Source: Fusibacillus kribbianus (lineage in GTDB: Bacteria; Bacillota; Clostridia; Lachnospirales; Lachnospiraceae). Taken from it: 64,000 nt of DNA. The stretch's first letter is position 1. The number at the start of each line of letters is the position of its first letter. The notes beneath the pieces were generated by a model, which was not told where the DNA came from, made no database searches, and saw only the letters and a program-made list of their open reading frames with translations. Both the position numbers and the translations under genes were made by a program. Shown piece after piece: positions 53,361 to 62,891 of this stretch. The stretch covers positions 23,945 through 87,944 of the forward strand of contig NZ_JASGBQ010000008.1 in assembly GCF_030053595.1 (NCBI RefSeq), in the 5' to 3' direction.

Positions 53361-53573
53361 TTATGACTTGTCCGGTGGTTCGTCAAGCCGGAACTTGAAT
53401 TGACAGTCAATTAACCGCTGCTTTACATAGTCCTCCACCTCGGCGTTGACCTGCCCGTTCACTTTTGAGAAATAGCGGATATATCCGGCGTAGTGGAGCA
53501 GGACAGCGTTCACGGCTTCTGGGTCGCCCTCACGGGCTTTGAGGATTGTTTCATAGGGGAGAAGTCTACTCAT
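53361..53573 (-). CDS. HTH domain protein (Tn916 Orf8-like)
   Basis: A 70-residue protein (MSRLLPYETILKAREGDPEAVNAVLLHYAGYIRYFS...) with the helix-turn-helix-16 pattern of the small regulators in Tn916-type elements. It overlaps the sigma-like gene upstream by eight bases. In Tn916 such pairs control transfer gene expression. Confidence 0.78.
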   Translation of the reverse strand: MSRLLPYETILKAREGDPEAVNAVLLHYAGYIRYFSKVNGQVNAEVEDYVKQRLIDCQFKFRLDEPPDKS

Positions 53574-53988
53574 ACCGGCTCACCCCCATTTCTTCGCGTA
53601 GCCGCTGCAAGGCAAGCTGGATATGCCGCCCCGCTGTGCTGCGTGACCGGCCAATACACGCGCCGATCACGCGCTGCGGCTGGCGCAGAAAGTAATAGCG
53701 CAGGATTTCTTCCCGCGTCTGCTCCGGCAAAACAGAGATCGCGTCGGCAAGGGCGGCGTTGCAGAGCAGGACGGTCTGACCGCAGACGGTAAATGGGTAT
53801 TCCTCGTCCGGCTCCGACGCGGCAAACTGGACAAACTTCTCGTTCATCAGATAGTCAAGGGAAACTTGCCGTTCCCATTGCCGTTTAAGCTTCAAAATCT
53901 TGTCCAAGGCGGCACAGCGGATAACAGTCTTGCAAAAGGCGTTGTACCTGCGCTGGATATATTCTTGATAGGCTATCTGGTCGGTCAT
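53566..53988 (-). CDS. Sigma-70-like regulator (Tn916 Orf7-like)
   Basis: A 140-residue protein from ATG at 53988 (AAAGGGGAATTTCC upstream). The C-terminal region 4 HTH is REEILRYYFLRQPQRVIGACIGRSRSTAGRHIQLALQRL. It resembles Orf7 of Tn916, an RNA polymerase sigma-like protein needed to express transfer functions. Coupled to the HTH gene downstream. Downstream of tet(W) in transcription, as in Tn916, where tet(M) read-through drives orf7/orf8. Confidence 0.8.
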   Translation of the reverse strand: MTDQIAYQEYIQRRYNAFCKTVIRCAALDKILKLKRQWERQVSLDYLMNEKFVQFAASEPDEEYPFTVCGQTVLLCNAALADAISVLPEQTREEILRYYFLRQPQRVIGACIGRSRSTAGRHIQLALQRLREEMGVSRYE

Positions 53989-54159
53989 GGAAATTCCCCT
54001 TTCTGAATAATAGTGCGGGGCGGTGGCACTTCTTGCTGTCGCCCCTTGATTGCCTACCAGCAAAGGCGGGCGGGGCTGTCAACGGCTGCGCATATGCGCC
54101 GTTCATCTTGACCGTTGACTGGCTCGGCTGGGTTTGCTATTTACCCGACAAACTTGAAT

Positions 54160-54927
54160 TTATTTTAAGCTATCACGTTTTACCTTCTTAAGCCTTACTA
54201 TCATTACCATAGGAATTTCTTTGTTGGTTTTAAAACATTCTTCATAAAATCCATCAATGACAAATCCAGCTCTAAAACAAAGGTTAAAAATATCTTGTAT
54301 GGAACGATGATAATAAATCTGCTCTTTCGGTTGCCCTTCAATCGCTATATCATAGTAACTGTGCGGTGTCATATATTTTTCAGTCAACGTGACAAAACAA
54401 GGGTGTTGCGTTGCAAAGACAAAAATTCCGCTTTCCTGCAACAGTTCATAAACAGCCATAAGAAGTGGTTCAATATCCGTAATATCCATAATTGCCATAT
54501 TAGAAACTGCTTTCGTAAAGGCTCGATTTCTTTTTAATTCTAATATACTTTTTCTATCGGTCGCATCCGCCACACAAAATTCAATTTGTTTTGCATATTG
54601 TGATTGCCGTCTTTTAGCCAATTCTATCATTTTTTTGCTGTAATCAAAAGCGACAACCGAAGCGCCTCTTTGTGCAAGATACGAAGAATAATTTCCATTG
54701 CCACACGCAATATCCAAAATGTAATCCGCAGGATTAGGAGATAGAAGTTCCGTTACTTTGGGACGCACTACCTCTCTGTGAAATTCATTAGATTCGTCAC
54801 CCATTGCATTATCCCAAAATTGTGCGTTCTCCTCCCAGATTTTTTTACTTTCCTCTGTTCCCATGTTCTCTCCCACTCCCCAAATTTGCTTTTTTGCTTC
54901 CATTAAATCTTCCTTACTATATTCCAT
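54160..54927 (-). CDS. SAM-dependent methyltransferase downstream of tet(W)
   Basis: A 255-residue class I methyltransferase from ATG at 54927 (GGAGGGTAACA upstream). Motif I is ILDIACGNGNYSSYL (residues 69-83), with VVAFDYSKKMIELA and FVFATQHPCFV after it. The substrate is unknown. Genes of this kind are found right after tet(W) in several elements. It begins 51 bases after the tet(W) stop and is probably co-transcribed. Confidence 0.85.
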   Translation of the reverse strand: MEYSKEDLMEAKKQIWGVGENMGTEESKKIWEENAQFWDNAMGDESNEFHREVVRPKVTELLSPNPADYILDIACGNGNYSSYLAQRGASVVAFDYSKKMIELAKRRQSQYAKQIEFCVADATDRKSILELKRNRAFTKAVSNMAIMDITDIEPLLMAVYELLQESGIFVFATQHPCFVTLTEKYMTPHSYYDIAIEGQPKEQIYYHRSIQDIFNLCFRAGFVIDGFYEECFKTNKEIPMVMIVRLKKVKRDSLK

Positions 54928-54977
54928 TGTTACCCTCCATAACTTCTGATTGTTGCCGTCTTGACGATTATGTATCT

Positions 54978-56897
54978 TTACATTACCTTCTGAAACATAT
55001 GGCGCACCTTGTCCAGGCGGCTGTTTGGACGGCGGGGCTGGATGACTGGCTTGCCGACAGCGGCCTGATACCCTTTCAGTTCTGTAAGGCATACGCTCTG
55101 CCCGTTGGTGTAAAAGGCCAGATCAGTACGGTATGCCTGTATACAGCGGGCGGGAATCTCGCCAGTAAAGACAACTTCATCCTTTTTTTCCTGGACCGTT
55201 TCGATGGTGGCACAGTATTTCGGTGCATCATGATAAGCCCTGGAAAGATATTCCCGGGGCGCATAGAGGGTGAAGGAGAGATAAGGTTCCAGCAGTTGCG
55301 TCCCTGATTCCTTCAATGCCTGTTCCAATACAATCGGGGCCAATGAGCGGAAGTCCGCCGGCGTGCTGACCGGACTGTAATAAAGCCCGTATTCAAAGCA
55401 AATCTTACAGTCCGTTACGTTCCAGCCGAACAAGCCCTGCTCCAGCCCGTAACGGATACCATCCCTGACAGCGTTTTGAAAACTCTGGTTCAAGTATCCC
55501 AGCGAAACCCGGCTCTCGTATTGTACACCGGAGCCAAGCGGGAGTGGTGTAACAGACAGTCCGATGGATGCCCAAAACGGGTTGGGCGGCACCTCGATAT
55601 GGATGGTGTGGCTGGCTGCTTTGAGCGGCCGCTCCATATAAATGACGGTGGGTTCCTTTACCACTGTTTCAAGCTTGTATTTTTCCGACAGCAAAGCGGA
55701 AACAACCTCCAACTGCACCCGGCCCAAAAAAGAAAGAATGATCTCATGGGTGATGGAATCCACCTCGCAGCGCAAAAGCGGGTCAGTATCCGCAAGTTGC
55801 GTAAGAGCGTCCAGCAGCCGTTCTCTTTGCGCTGCCGTTTTCGGCGCAATCGACGTCCGCAGCATGGGGAGGGGGTCCTCACGCCACCTTTTACGAGGGA
55901 GCCGGGTTGGGTCCCCTAATACATCGTTTAACCTCACGCTGTCGCTGGGAAGGATAACAATTTCACCCGGATAAGCGGTGTCTGTCCGAACAATTTCCCC
56001 TTTGGATGGAATACACATCTCTGTGATTTTCAGCTTTTCTCTCCCGGCCAGGGCCACCGTATCCCGCAGGCGCAGCGTTCCGCTGTATAGCCGTAGATAG
56101 ACACGCCGCTGGCCGCAATCTGTATACTCCACCTTGAAAACGCTGCCGCATAGGGCGGCGCTCCCCTGTTCCCCAATCGGTTGGAACAGCCCTGTCACCG
56201 CATCCATCAACGGTTGAATGCCAAGGCCCTTTTTGGCGCTGCCATAATAGACCGGGAACAGGGAGGCGTCTTGAACCCGCCGCTGTTCCTCCCGCACAAG
56301 TTTTTCCCGGCTGATTGGTTCTCCTGCGATATACTTTTCCAATAATTTATCGTTATTTTCGATGACCGCATCCCATGCTTCTATGTCGGTATTTTCCTCC
56401 AGGACTATTTCCGGGGACAGCGACACCGTCTGCTTGATGATAATATCGGCGGAGAGCTTATCCCGAACAGACTGAACCACGCTCTGCAAATCAACGCCAG
56501 CCTGGTCGATCTTGTTGATAAAGATAACGGTGGGAATGTTCATTTTCCGCAGGGCATGGAACAGAATACGGGTCTGGGCCTGCACGCCATCTTTAGCGGA
56601 GATCACCAAGATGGCCCCATCTAAAACAGCCAAAGAGCGGTACACCTCCGCCAAAAAATCCATGTGGCCGGGCGTATCCACAATGTTGACTTTACATCTG
56701 TGCCACTGGAAGGAAGTGACTGCCGCTTGAATGGTAATCCCACGCTGCCGCTCCAAAAACATGGTGTCCGTCCTCGTTGTCCCTTTTTCGACGCTCCCCG
56801 GTTCTGAAATGGCTCCGCTGGCATATAGCAGGCTCTCCGTCAAGGTCGTCTTTCCAGCGTCTACATGGGCAAGAATTCCAATATTGATTATTTTCAT
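54978..56897 (-). CDS. tet(W): Tetracycline resistance ribosomal protection protein Tet(W)
   Basis: A 639-residue EF-G-like GTPase that releases tetracycline from the ribosome. The G1 loop is AHVDAGKTT (10-18), G3 DTPGHMDF and G4 NKID. The length and the recalled sequence ([20 protein letters not shown] to the end HMFQKVM) match Tet(W) rather than Tet(M) or Tet(O), with a few substitutions. AAAGGAGGACAATCAC precedes the ATG. A leader peptide and attenuator lie upstream. Intact. Confidence 0.97.
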   Translation of the reverse strand: MKIINIGILAHVDAGKTTLTESLLYASGAISEPGSVEKGTTRTDTMFLERQRGITIQAAVTSFQWHRCKVNIVDTPGHMDFLAEVYRSLAVLDGAILVISAKDGVQAQTRILFHALRKMNIPTVIFINKIDQAGVDLQSVVQSVRDKLSADIIIKQTVSLSPEIVLEENTDIEAWDAVIENNDKLLEKYIAGEPISREKLVREEQRRVQDASLFPVYYGSAKKGLGIQPLMDAVTGLFQPIGEQGSAALCGSVFKVEYTDCGQRRVYLRLYSGTLRLRDTVALAGREKLKITEMCIPSKGEIVRTDTAYPGEIVILPSDSVRLNDVLGDPTRLPRKRWREDPLPMLRTSIAPKTAAQRERLLDALTQLADTDPLLRCEVDSITHEIILSFLGRVQLEVVSALLSEKYKLETVVKEPTVIYMERPLKAASHTIHIEVPPNPFWASIGLSVTPLPLGSGVQYESRVSLGYLNQSFQNAVRDGIRYGLEQGLFGWNVTDCKICFEYGLYYSPVSTPADFRSLAPIVLEQALKESGTQLLEPYLSFTLYAPREYLSRAYHDAPKYCATIETVQEKKDEVVFTGEIPARCIQAYRTDLAFYTNGQSVCLTELKGYQAAVGKPVIQPRRPNSRLDKVRHMFQKVM

Positions 56898-56934
56898 GTG
56901 ATTGTCCTCCTTTTACAGCCCGAAAGGGCACAAA

Positions 56935-56971
56935 AATCCCCAGCAGTAAAATACTTTTACCACTGGGGATT
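56935..56971 (-). terminator. tet(W) transcription attenuator
   Basis: AATCCCCAG...CTGGGGATT with AGTGGTAAAAGTA/TATTTTACTGCT forms a long stem on the minus strand, followed by TTTTTG, 40 bases before the tet(W) start. It is the intrinsic terminator of the tet(M)/tet(O)/tet(W)-type attenuation leader. Confidence 0.8.
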
Positions 56972-57001
56972 ATAATTTGCGGACATACACATATACAGCA
57001 T
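56957..57001 (-). CDS. tet(W) leader peptide
   Basis: ATG at 57001 opens a 14-codon ORF, MLYMCMSANYNPQW, with its stop inside the first arm of the attenuator hairpin. This is the arrangement described for tet(M)-type leaders: translation of the leader influences folding of the attenuator. Small size makes it invisible to ordinary gene finders. Confidence 0.65.
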   Translation of the reverse strand: MLYMCMSANYNPQW

Positions 57002-57259
57002 ACACCTGTTTGTGACTGCTGTTTTTTTGGATATGTCAAAATTGATAAGGCAAAAGTATTCTTAAATTGGGTACAAAAAATCAAGCCCCCACAAAAGGAA
57101 CTATCATAATCCTTTGTTCCCACTATTTGATTATAGTTTTATTTAAGAATACCTTGCCGCATATTTTTTACTCCTTTTCTGGAATGAAGCTATTATATCA
57201 CATCAGTTTTAGGAAAACAAGTATCTAAAAGAAATTTTTCTTCCCCTTATATGTAACAA
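57002..57259. other. tet(W) upstream region
   Basis: AT-rich leader DNA with the tet(W) promoter region. TATAAT-like sequence occurs on the minus strand near 57131-57136 (ATTATA on plus). No gene seen. Confidence 0.4.
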
Positions 57260-57375
57260 TCATACCGGCTTCCTAACGTTCAGAATGGTTTCTACTGTCT
57301 GCTGCGGTGTTTGGTTGGAATTGTCCAGCCAAAAGCCGATCCGTGGTGTTGTCTGCATTTTACTAAATACAAATT
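57260..57375 (-). pseudogene. C-terminal remnant of a kinase-like gene
   Basis: The minus strand reads FSKMQTTPRIGFWLDNSNQ then TPQQTVETILNVRKPV and a stop at 57260-57262. The pattern (GFWLDNSNQTPQQTVETIL) is like the C-terminal end of AAA/chloramphenicol-phosphotransferase-type kinases. The rest of the gene is absent. It lies between tet(W) and the broken maff2. Confidence 0.4.
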
Positions 57376-57542
57376 CAATGTATACAGAAAGAAATATATA
57401 AGGAGTGGGAGGGATTCCGCCGTAGTCGGCATTGTAGGAAAATCCAAAAGTTTAGATTTTCTCAAAATGCTTATCTTTTGGTCTTTGGTTCGGAATAGTG
57501 TAGTGCTGGCGGTCTATCTATTGTTTTCGGTTGCTTGCTTCT

Positions 57543-57683
57543 TTACCGTACATGAGCATTCGCGCCGGGGTTATCGTTGCCGTACCCCTCCATGAGGTTA
57601 ATGCCGCCCCAAATGCCAAGTCCTGCGCCAAGCGCGATTACCAAAGTCTGCAATACGTCAACTGCGCTGTTGAAAAAATCCAT
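57543..57683 (-). pseudogene. maff2 5' fragment (N-terminal ~40 codons)
   Basis: From ATG at 57683 the minus strand reads MDFFNSAVDVLQTLVIALGA then GLGIWGGINLMEGYGNDNPGAN, the start of the Maff2-family ICE protein, and diverges before a stop at 57543-57545. The rest (MKQLMAGGGVALIG...) is at 12040-12120. The order traG-maff2-virB6 of the parent ICE is thus preserved across a 45 kb insertion. Confidence 0.88.
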
Positions 57684-57813
57684 ATAATATCCTCACTTTC
57701 TGCCGCTTTGCGGCGATAAAAATTGTTTGTTTTTGGTTTTGGGTATGAAAAAAGCCGCCTGTGTTCGGCGGCTGCGTCCTCGCGCTGCTTAAACTGCTGC
57801 GGCGCGGCGGTAT

Positions 57814-57918
57814 TCAGTTGTCATTTTTGTAAGGGTTGATACGCTGCGGCTTCCTGCCACGCTCCAAGTAGGGGCGCGTACCATATAGCCCGTGTTTACA
57901 GTTCGGATAGATTACCAC
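57814..57918 (-). CDS. Possible 34-residue ICE peptide
   Basis: A GTG at 57918, right after GGGAGG, opens MVIYPNCKHGLYGTRPYLER and a basic tail, ending at 57814. It lies between traG and maff2. The ribosome binding site is too close to the start codon, so this is doubtful, although similar small ORFs occur here in related ICEs. Confidence 0.3.
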   Translation of the reverse strand: MVIYPNCKHGLYGTRPYLERGRKPQRINPYKNDN

Positions 57919-57924
57919 CTCCCT

Positions 57925-58761
57925 TTACGGTGCTGCGTCCTCCTGTACGTCGATTTCGTAGTAGTCAAATACTTCGTCCGGCTTTACGATAGTGGGGCGG
58001 CGTTTGATATGCTTTTCCATGTCAAAGGCGTTTTTCGGGTCTGCGTCGGACAGGTACTTGTATTTCGGGTGCTTCGTGATGTCGTACTTATCAGAGAAGA
58101 ACGGGCGCACACCTCTAAGCTGCAAGATACATTTCCCGCCGTCCATGACCGCGATTTCGTCCTGCGTCATAAGCTCTTTGCCTAACTTCTGATAGTTCAG
58201 CCCATGCGAAAGCTCCCGCCCTCTGGTTTCGGAAGTGTTGAAGCTGTCAATCGTTTCTTTGCCTAAGATTTCCGATATTTCTTTGAGCGTCGTTTTTTCC
58301 TTGCCGCCCAAGAAAAGGGTCGTGTCGCAGTTGCCGACTATGGTATCGGCGTTGTCCTTGTAGATTGCCTTTAGCTGCGACTGTGATTGCAAAATAATAG
58401 AAGCCGATATTTCGCGGCTTCGTATGGTCGCTATGAGCTTTTCAAACTTCGGGATTTGACCGATATTCGCAAATTCATCTAACAGGCAGCGCACATGAAC
58501 AGGCAGCCGCCCGCCGTAAACATCGTCGGCTTTGTCGCATAACAAGTTGAAAAGCTGCGTGTAGAGAATGGAAACAACAAAATTGAAAGTGTCGTCGGTG
58601 TCGGAGATGATAACGAACAATGCCGTTTTTCTATCTCCCAAAGTGTCAAGCTCCATTTCGTCGGTTTCCATGAGTTCGCGCAGTTCCCGTATGTCAAAGG
58701 GGGCTAACCTTGCGCCGCAGGAAATAAGGATTGACTTTGCCGTTTTGCCAGAGACGAAAAG
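57925..58761 (-). pseudogene. traG: traG/virD4 coupling protein, C-terminal part only
   Basis: The frame is open from about 58761 (GKTAKSILISCGARLAPFDI) to the stop at 57925. It has TALFVIISDTDDTFNF, CLLDEFANIGQIPKFEKLI (Walker B region) and ILQSQSQLKAIY, typical of the TraG/VirD4 ATPase that brings the relaxosome to the channel. The N-terminal half, including Walker A and the membrane anchor, is missing. Immediately upstream is IME-D. An internal ATG at 58671 exists but would not give a working protein. Confidence 0.88.
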
Positions 58762-58793
58762 TCAAGGACTTTTTCATCAAATTCAAAAAGAAG

Positions 58794-58952
58794 TCACATT
58801 TTGCGGACTTCTTCACGGAGCATACGCTTGATTTTGTCCTCCATCGTCTCCTTGGCGGTCTCGCTGAAATGGACACGGACGATATAGGTGGTCTTGCCAA
58901 TCTGCTTTCTGACAGTCGGGCAAGTGGCGGTGTTGGTTGCGGTATTGTTCAT
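58794..58952 (-). CDS. tnpW: TnpW family transposon-encoded protein
   Basis: A 52-residue protein from ATG at 58952 (AGGAGGATTTTGA upstream): MNNTATNTATCPTVRKQIGK, then TTYIVRVHFSETAKETMEDKI and RMLREEVRKM. This is the TnpW core, clearly related to 43504-43719. Normally a recombinase gene follows; here truncated traG follows instead. Confidence 0.82.
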   Translation of the reverse strand: MNNTATNTATCPTVRKQIGKTTYIVRVHFSETAKETMEDKIKRMLREEVRKM

Positions 58953-59094
58953 TCAAAATCCTCCTGTAAATGAAAAAGTGCCCGGTAACTATTCATCATC
59001 GGGCGGTGTGGTATGAGGGAACAAGGCAAGGCGGCAACATTAAGGTATCTATAAAAACCTTGCCGTCTTTGCCACGCTTGCCGTGTTCCTGTTG

Positions 59095-60966
59095 TCAGTC
59101 TCGGAGATAGCAGACCCATGCTGTGCCGTCTTTCTCGGTCACAAGTCTGTCCCCGATACGGCTCTTTGCCGTTCTCATGGTGCGTGAGGAAATCCCACGC
59201 TCATTGACTGCCTTTTCCAGCTCTGCACTCGGCATACGCTTTCCGTTTGCAAGCAATTCCAGAATGAGCATTTGCGCCTGTGCGGTCTTGCTCTCGGTCT
59301 TTGCGGTGTCTGTCCCGGCAAGAAGCTCGTCAGCGGTAATGTCATAAGCCCCTATCCACTCAAAGCCTTTCTCGTCTCCCAGAGAAAAGGCAAGGGACTG
59401 TCCGGGCGGCGCAAGGGAGCTTTTCTCATGGATAAGCACCCTCGTTGTGGGGCTGTCCTTCAGCTTGCCAATAAACAGCAGACTGCGGACTGCCGCCGTA
59501 ATGTCGATAGACCCCAATCCCCGGTAGGTGCTTTGCGTTCCTGCGGCTTTGTTGAGGTGTCCAATCAGCACGATAGCGCACCCTGTAGCCTGTGCAATGT
59601 CTCCCAGACTGCGGAAGATGGGACGGACTTCATTTGCCCGGTTCATATCCACATCTGCGCCCATAAACGCCTGCACCGGGTCAATGATAACCAGCCTTGC
59701 GTTGTTCTCACGGATTGCTCTTGCTATGCGCTCATCGGCAAGGGTCAGCGGTGTGTCCCTATCGTCAATGACAAGCACTCTTTCAAGGTCTGCTTCCGCT
59801 TCCATCAGTCGGGGCTTGACGGTATCGCCCAGACCGTCCTCTGCGGTCTGGTAGATGATGTTGAAAGGCTCAAGGGTCTCCATACCGGGTAAAGGCTTTC
59901 GGTTGGTGCAAGCCGCCGCAAGACGCATGGCAAAGTAGGTCTTGCCCTCGCCGGGGTTGCCCTGTATAATCGTCAGCTTTCCAAAGGGGATATAGGGAAA
60001 CCATAGCCAATCCACGCTCGTCAGCTCCACATCTGCCATGCGGAGCATGGGGACAGGCTGGGCGGTGGGCAGCTCTCGCAGCGTGATTGTCTCGGCTATG
60101 AATTTGCGGCTGGGAATGTCCCCTTGCTGGCGGAGAACATCGTTCCAATCTTTCCTTGCCGGGACAAGGCGAATGACGGCAATCTCAACGGAAATGGACT
60201 GTGCCAGTCGTGTGCAGGCTTCATTTCCAGCGGTGTCGCTGTCAAGGCAGAGGAACACTTTTCGGGTGTCCTTGCGTTCAGAAAGAAAACGGTCAAGGGC
60301 TTTGCCAGAAACGCCGCCCAGGGCAAGATAGCTCCTTGTCTGCCAATCCTGCGGATAAAGGCAGATAAAGGACAAAAGGTCTATCGGAGCTTCAAAGACA
60401 AAGAGCTGGTTGCTGTTGCCCTCATATCGGAACGGATAGGACTTGTCAGACCCGGTAATATCCTGTCTGAATGTGTCTGCCGTTCCTCGCACATGGGCGT
60501 ATCTCGGTGTGCCGTTTCGGTCTCTGCCGACAAACACAACATTGTGCCGCTTTGCGTCCTCGTAAATATCCCCGGAAAGAAGAAAAGCCTCAACAAGCGT
60601 TTTGTTGAGACCTCGGCTTTCGCAAAGATATTGAATTGCTCTGTCGGCTGTTCTGTTGTGCAAGGGCAAGTGGAACGCTGTGGGCGGTGCTGTGGTGGCT
60701 TCGGTCTGCCCCTCGCCGCTTTCGCCGGTCAGGAGCTGGACGGCTTCGGGAAAGGATTTTCCGTAAAACTCCATGACAAAATCAATGGGATAGCCGCCCT
60801 TGCTCTGGCTGTGGCGAAACCATTTGTTTCCACGAATGGTCAGGCTGTCATGTTCTTTCCAGCGGTATTCTCGTCCGCTTTTGATAAGCGTCTCTCCCTG
60901 TGTACGGAGAAAATCTTCCAGACTGACGGCGTTTGCCCGGTCAATCTGTGCTTGGGTATAATTCAT
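59095..60966 (-). CDS. Primase (DUF3991/Toprim) fused to RepA-like AAA helicase
   Basis: A 623-residue fusion. The N-terminal zinc/DUF3991-type region (MNYTQAQIDRANAVSLEDFL...GGYPIDFVMEFYG) is followed by a Toprim domain with FEAPIDLLS and VFLCLDSDTAGNEA, and a C-terminal RecA-like domain with IIQGNPGEGKTYFAMRLA (near residue 335) and RLVIIDPVQAFMGADVD. A C-terminal winged helix completes it. It replaces the separate CHC2 and VapE proteins of IME-A. Overlaps the relaxase stop by four bases. Likely primes replication of IME-D. Confidence 0.88.
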   Translation of the reverse strand: MNYTQAQIDRANAVSLEDFLRTQGETLIKSGREYRWKEHDSLTIRGNKWFRHSQSKGGYPIDFVMEFYGKSFPEAVQLLTGESGEGQTEATTAPPTAFHLPLHNRTADRAIQYLCESRGLNKTLVEAFLLSGDIYEDAKRHNVVFVGRDRNGTPRYAHVRGTADTFRQDITGSDKSYPFRYEGNSNQLFVFEAPIDLLSFICLYPQDWQTRSYLALGGVSGKALDRFLSERKDTRKVFLCLDSDTAGNEACTRLAQSISVEIAVIRLVPARKDWNDVLRQQGDIPSRKFIAETITLRELPTAQPVPMLRMADVELTSVDWLWFPYIPFGKLTIIQGNPGEGKTYFAMRLAAACTNRKPLPGMETLEPFNIIYQTAEDGLGDTVKPRLMEAEADLERVLVIDDRDTPLTLADERIARAIRENNARLVIIDPVQAFMGADVDMNRANEVRPIFRSLGDIAQATGCAIVLIGHLNKAAGTQSTYRGLGSIDITAAVRSLLFIGKLKDSPTTRVLIHEKSSLAPPGQSLAFSLGDEKGFEWIGAYDITADELLAGTDTAKTESKTAQAQMLILELLANGKRMPSAELEKAVNERGISSRTMRTAKSRIGDRLVTEKDGTAWVCYLRD

Positions 60967-62459
60967 CGGGATAGTTCCTCCTTTTTGTGTCGTGTTTGGG
61001 GTCGATTTTGGAGCATTTGTTCCTCTGTGCGCTCGTTAAATCGGGCGGCAGTATCTACACATGACTTGACCTTCCAAAGACGGTGTAAATCGTCTCTGAC
61101 GGTCTTAAACTCGCCATAGGTGGTTTCGTGCGCCTGTTCCAGCTCGTCATACTCGTCGGACAGCTTTTTCATATCCACCTTGCCGTCTGGGAACTCCCCG
61201 GTCAGCTTTCGTCTGGCGGCGTAGAACTGTTTCAGTTCCGCTTCATGCTCTGCCTTGTACTTGGCTCTGGGCTTCTCAAACTTGATTTTCTGCAAGCCGT
61301 CATAGACAGGCTTCAAGCTCTGGAAAGCAGCAGAGCTGTCATAGAGCTGCTTAATTGCTTTCATTCGGGCGGTCTGTTCGTCCAGCGTTTTCTTCAAGCT
61401 CTCTGTGGCAGCACTGTGTTCGCTGACACGGCTTTCCAAATCTTCAAGAGTGTAAATGCCGTTTGCCCGGAGATAATTGAAAGTCTCGTTCATCTCCTTT
61501 AGGTTGCTGACCTTGCCTTTCTGCGAATATGCCCCGGCTCTGCGGCTGGTGTAATAGGCGTTCAGCAGAGAAACAAGGTCGGGTGCCTGCGGCTTGGCAA
61601 GCTCTGCTTTTGCTTCGGCAATCCAATCGAACAGGAGAGCGATTTTCTTCTTGATGTCCCGGATCACGGCATTGGTGGCTTTGATCCAGCGGTTGAACTC
61701 GCCTTTCTCGGTGCGTATGCCTTTCTTCTCCATTGCCCGGACGGTTGCGCCCTCATGAACGGTGGGAAGAAGCTCCACGCCCTGACGCTCATAGCTTCGG
61801 TGGTCGATACGAACGTCAAGCCCCTTTTCCGCAAACTTGGCGTTGCATAGCTCCGCCCATGTCTGCCGCCAGTATTCCAGCGTTTCGGGACTGCCCCAGT
61901 CGGTAGTGGGAACGGCGTTGAACACAAACTTTCCGTCTGCGTCCCGGATACGGTTGCCGTCCTCGTCCAGCTCATACACCCGGCGTTGCTTTAGCCCCCA
62001 TTTGCCGTTCTGCTCAATGGGACGGATAGGGCAAAGCACATGGAAGTGCGGGTTTGGTATGCCTCCGTCCTCCCGGTCTGGCTGGTGTATGGCGAAGTCA
62101 ACCACCATGCCCCGGCTCACAAAGTTTTCCAACAAAAATTGCCTTGCAAGAGCGATGTTTTCCTCAAGGGAAAATTCATTCTGCAAGGCAATGTCAAAGC
62201 TGTATGCAAGCTGGGCGTTCTTCCCACGCTCGGCTTTTTCCACGGCGTTCCATAGGGTCTGACGGTCTGCGTATTCTGGCGGTGCATGGGACGGCAGGAG
62301 AATGTCGGAGCAGATCACGCCGCCCTTGCGGGTGTAGTCGCTGTATTCGCCGTAATACTCACTATACAATCGCTCCCCGGCACGGTAGGCGGCAGAAGCA
62401 ATAGCGGACTGTCCTGCGCTTCGCTTAGTCTGCGTGACGCTTAGATGAAATAGTGCCAT
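60963..62459 (-). CDS. MobA/MobL-type relaxase (MOBQ) of IME-D
   Basis: A 498-residue relaxase: MALFHLSVTQTKRSAGQSAIASAAYRAGERLYSEYYGE is the family N-terminus, with the HUH motif in HQPDREDGGIPNPHFHVLCPIRP near residue 123. The C-terminal half is coiled coil. The gene starts within the end of DUF3847. The cognate oriT is probably at 63803-63845, on the far side of DUF3847 and the XRE gene. Confidence 0.9.
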   Translation of the reverse strand: MALFHLSVTQTKRSAGQSAIASAAYRAGERLYSEYYGEYSDYTRKGGVICSDILLPSHAPPEYADRQTLWNAVEKAERGKNAQLAYSFDIALQNEFSLEENIALARQFLLENFVSRGMVVDFAIHQPDREDGGIPNPHFHVLCPIRPIEQNGKWGLKQRRVYELDEDGNRIRDADGKFVFNAVPTTDWGSPETLEYWRQTWAELCNAKFAEKGLDVRIDHRSYERQGVELLPTVHEGATVRAMEKKGIRTEKGEFNRWIKATNAVIRDIKKKIALLFDWIAEAKAELAKPQAPDLVSLLNAYYTSRRAGAYSQKGKVSNLKEMNETFNYLRANGIYTLEDLESRVSEHSAATESLKKTLDEQTARMKAIKQLYDSSAAFQSLKPVYDGLQKIKFEKPRAKYKAEHEAELKQFYAARRKLTGEFPDGKVDMKKLSDEYDELEQAHETTYGEFKTVRDDLHRLWKVKSCVDTAARFNERTEEQMLQNRPQTRHKKEELSR

Positions 62460-62784
62460 CGGCTTTCAACTCCTTTTCTCTGTTTGCTTGGCTGATATGG
62501 GTAATCGCCATGTGACGGACGGCTCGCTGGACTTCGGACAGAGAAAAGATGTGTTCCATCAGCTCTGTCATTTCGGTGCGTGTGAGATCTTTGACCTCCG
62601 GGGCAAGGCTCTCAACCGTGCCGCCCAGATTGCAAAGACGATGGGTGCGTTTCTGCCTTTCGCCTTTCTCCAGATACTTCTTTCGATTCTCCAGACGCTC
62701 CAGCTTGTGCTGTTCCTGTGCAAGCTGCGTCTCAGCTCGTTCCTTTTCGGCTCGGAGCTGGTCGAGGGTTTTCGGTTTTGTCAT
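62425..62784 (-). CDS. DUF3847 family protein
   Basis: A 119-residue protein from ATG at 62784 (AAAAGGAGGTCAATCCC upstream). Coiled-coil N-terminus (AEKERAETQLAQEQHKLERLENRKKYLEK) and RTHRLCNLGGTVESL, the DUF3847 signature. It overlaps the relaxase start by 35 bases. Confidence 0.8.
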   Translation of the reverse strand: MTKPKTLDQLRAEKERAETQLAQEQHKLERLENRKKYLEKGERQKRTHRLCNLGGTVESLAPEVKDLTRTEMTELMEHIFSLSEVQRAVRHMAITHISQANREKELKADGTISSKRHAD

Positions 62785-62891
62785 TGGGATTGACCTCCTT
62801 TTTTGATTTTGGGGATAAAAAAAGACCGTCAACTTTTCGCATAGTGCGACCAGTCAACGGTCTGATTTTCGGTATTCGTTATGTTCTAAAA

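Noticed and set aside
59272..61119. Long plus-strand open frames across the IME-D primase and relaxase genes
   Set aside because: They are antisense to two strong domain-supported genes with conserved motifs and proper start signals.
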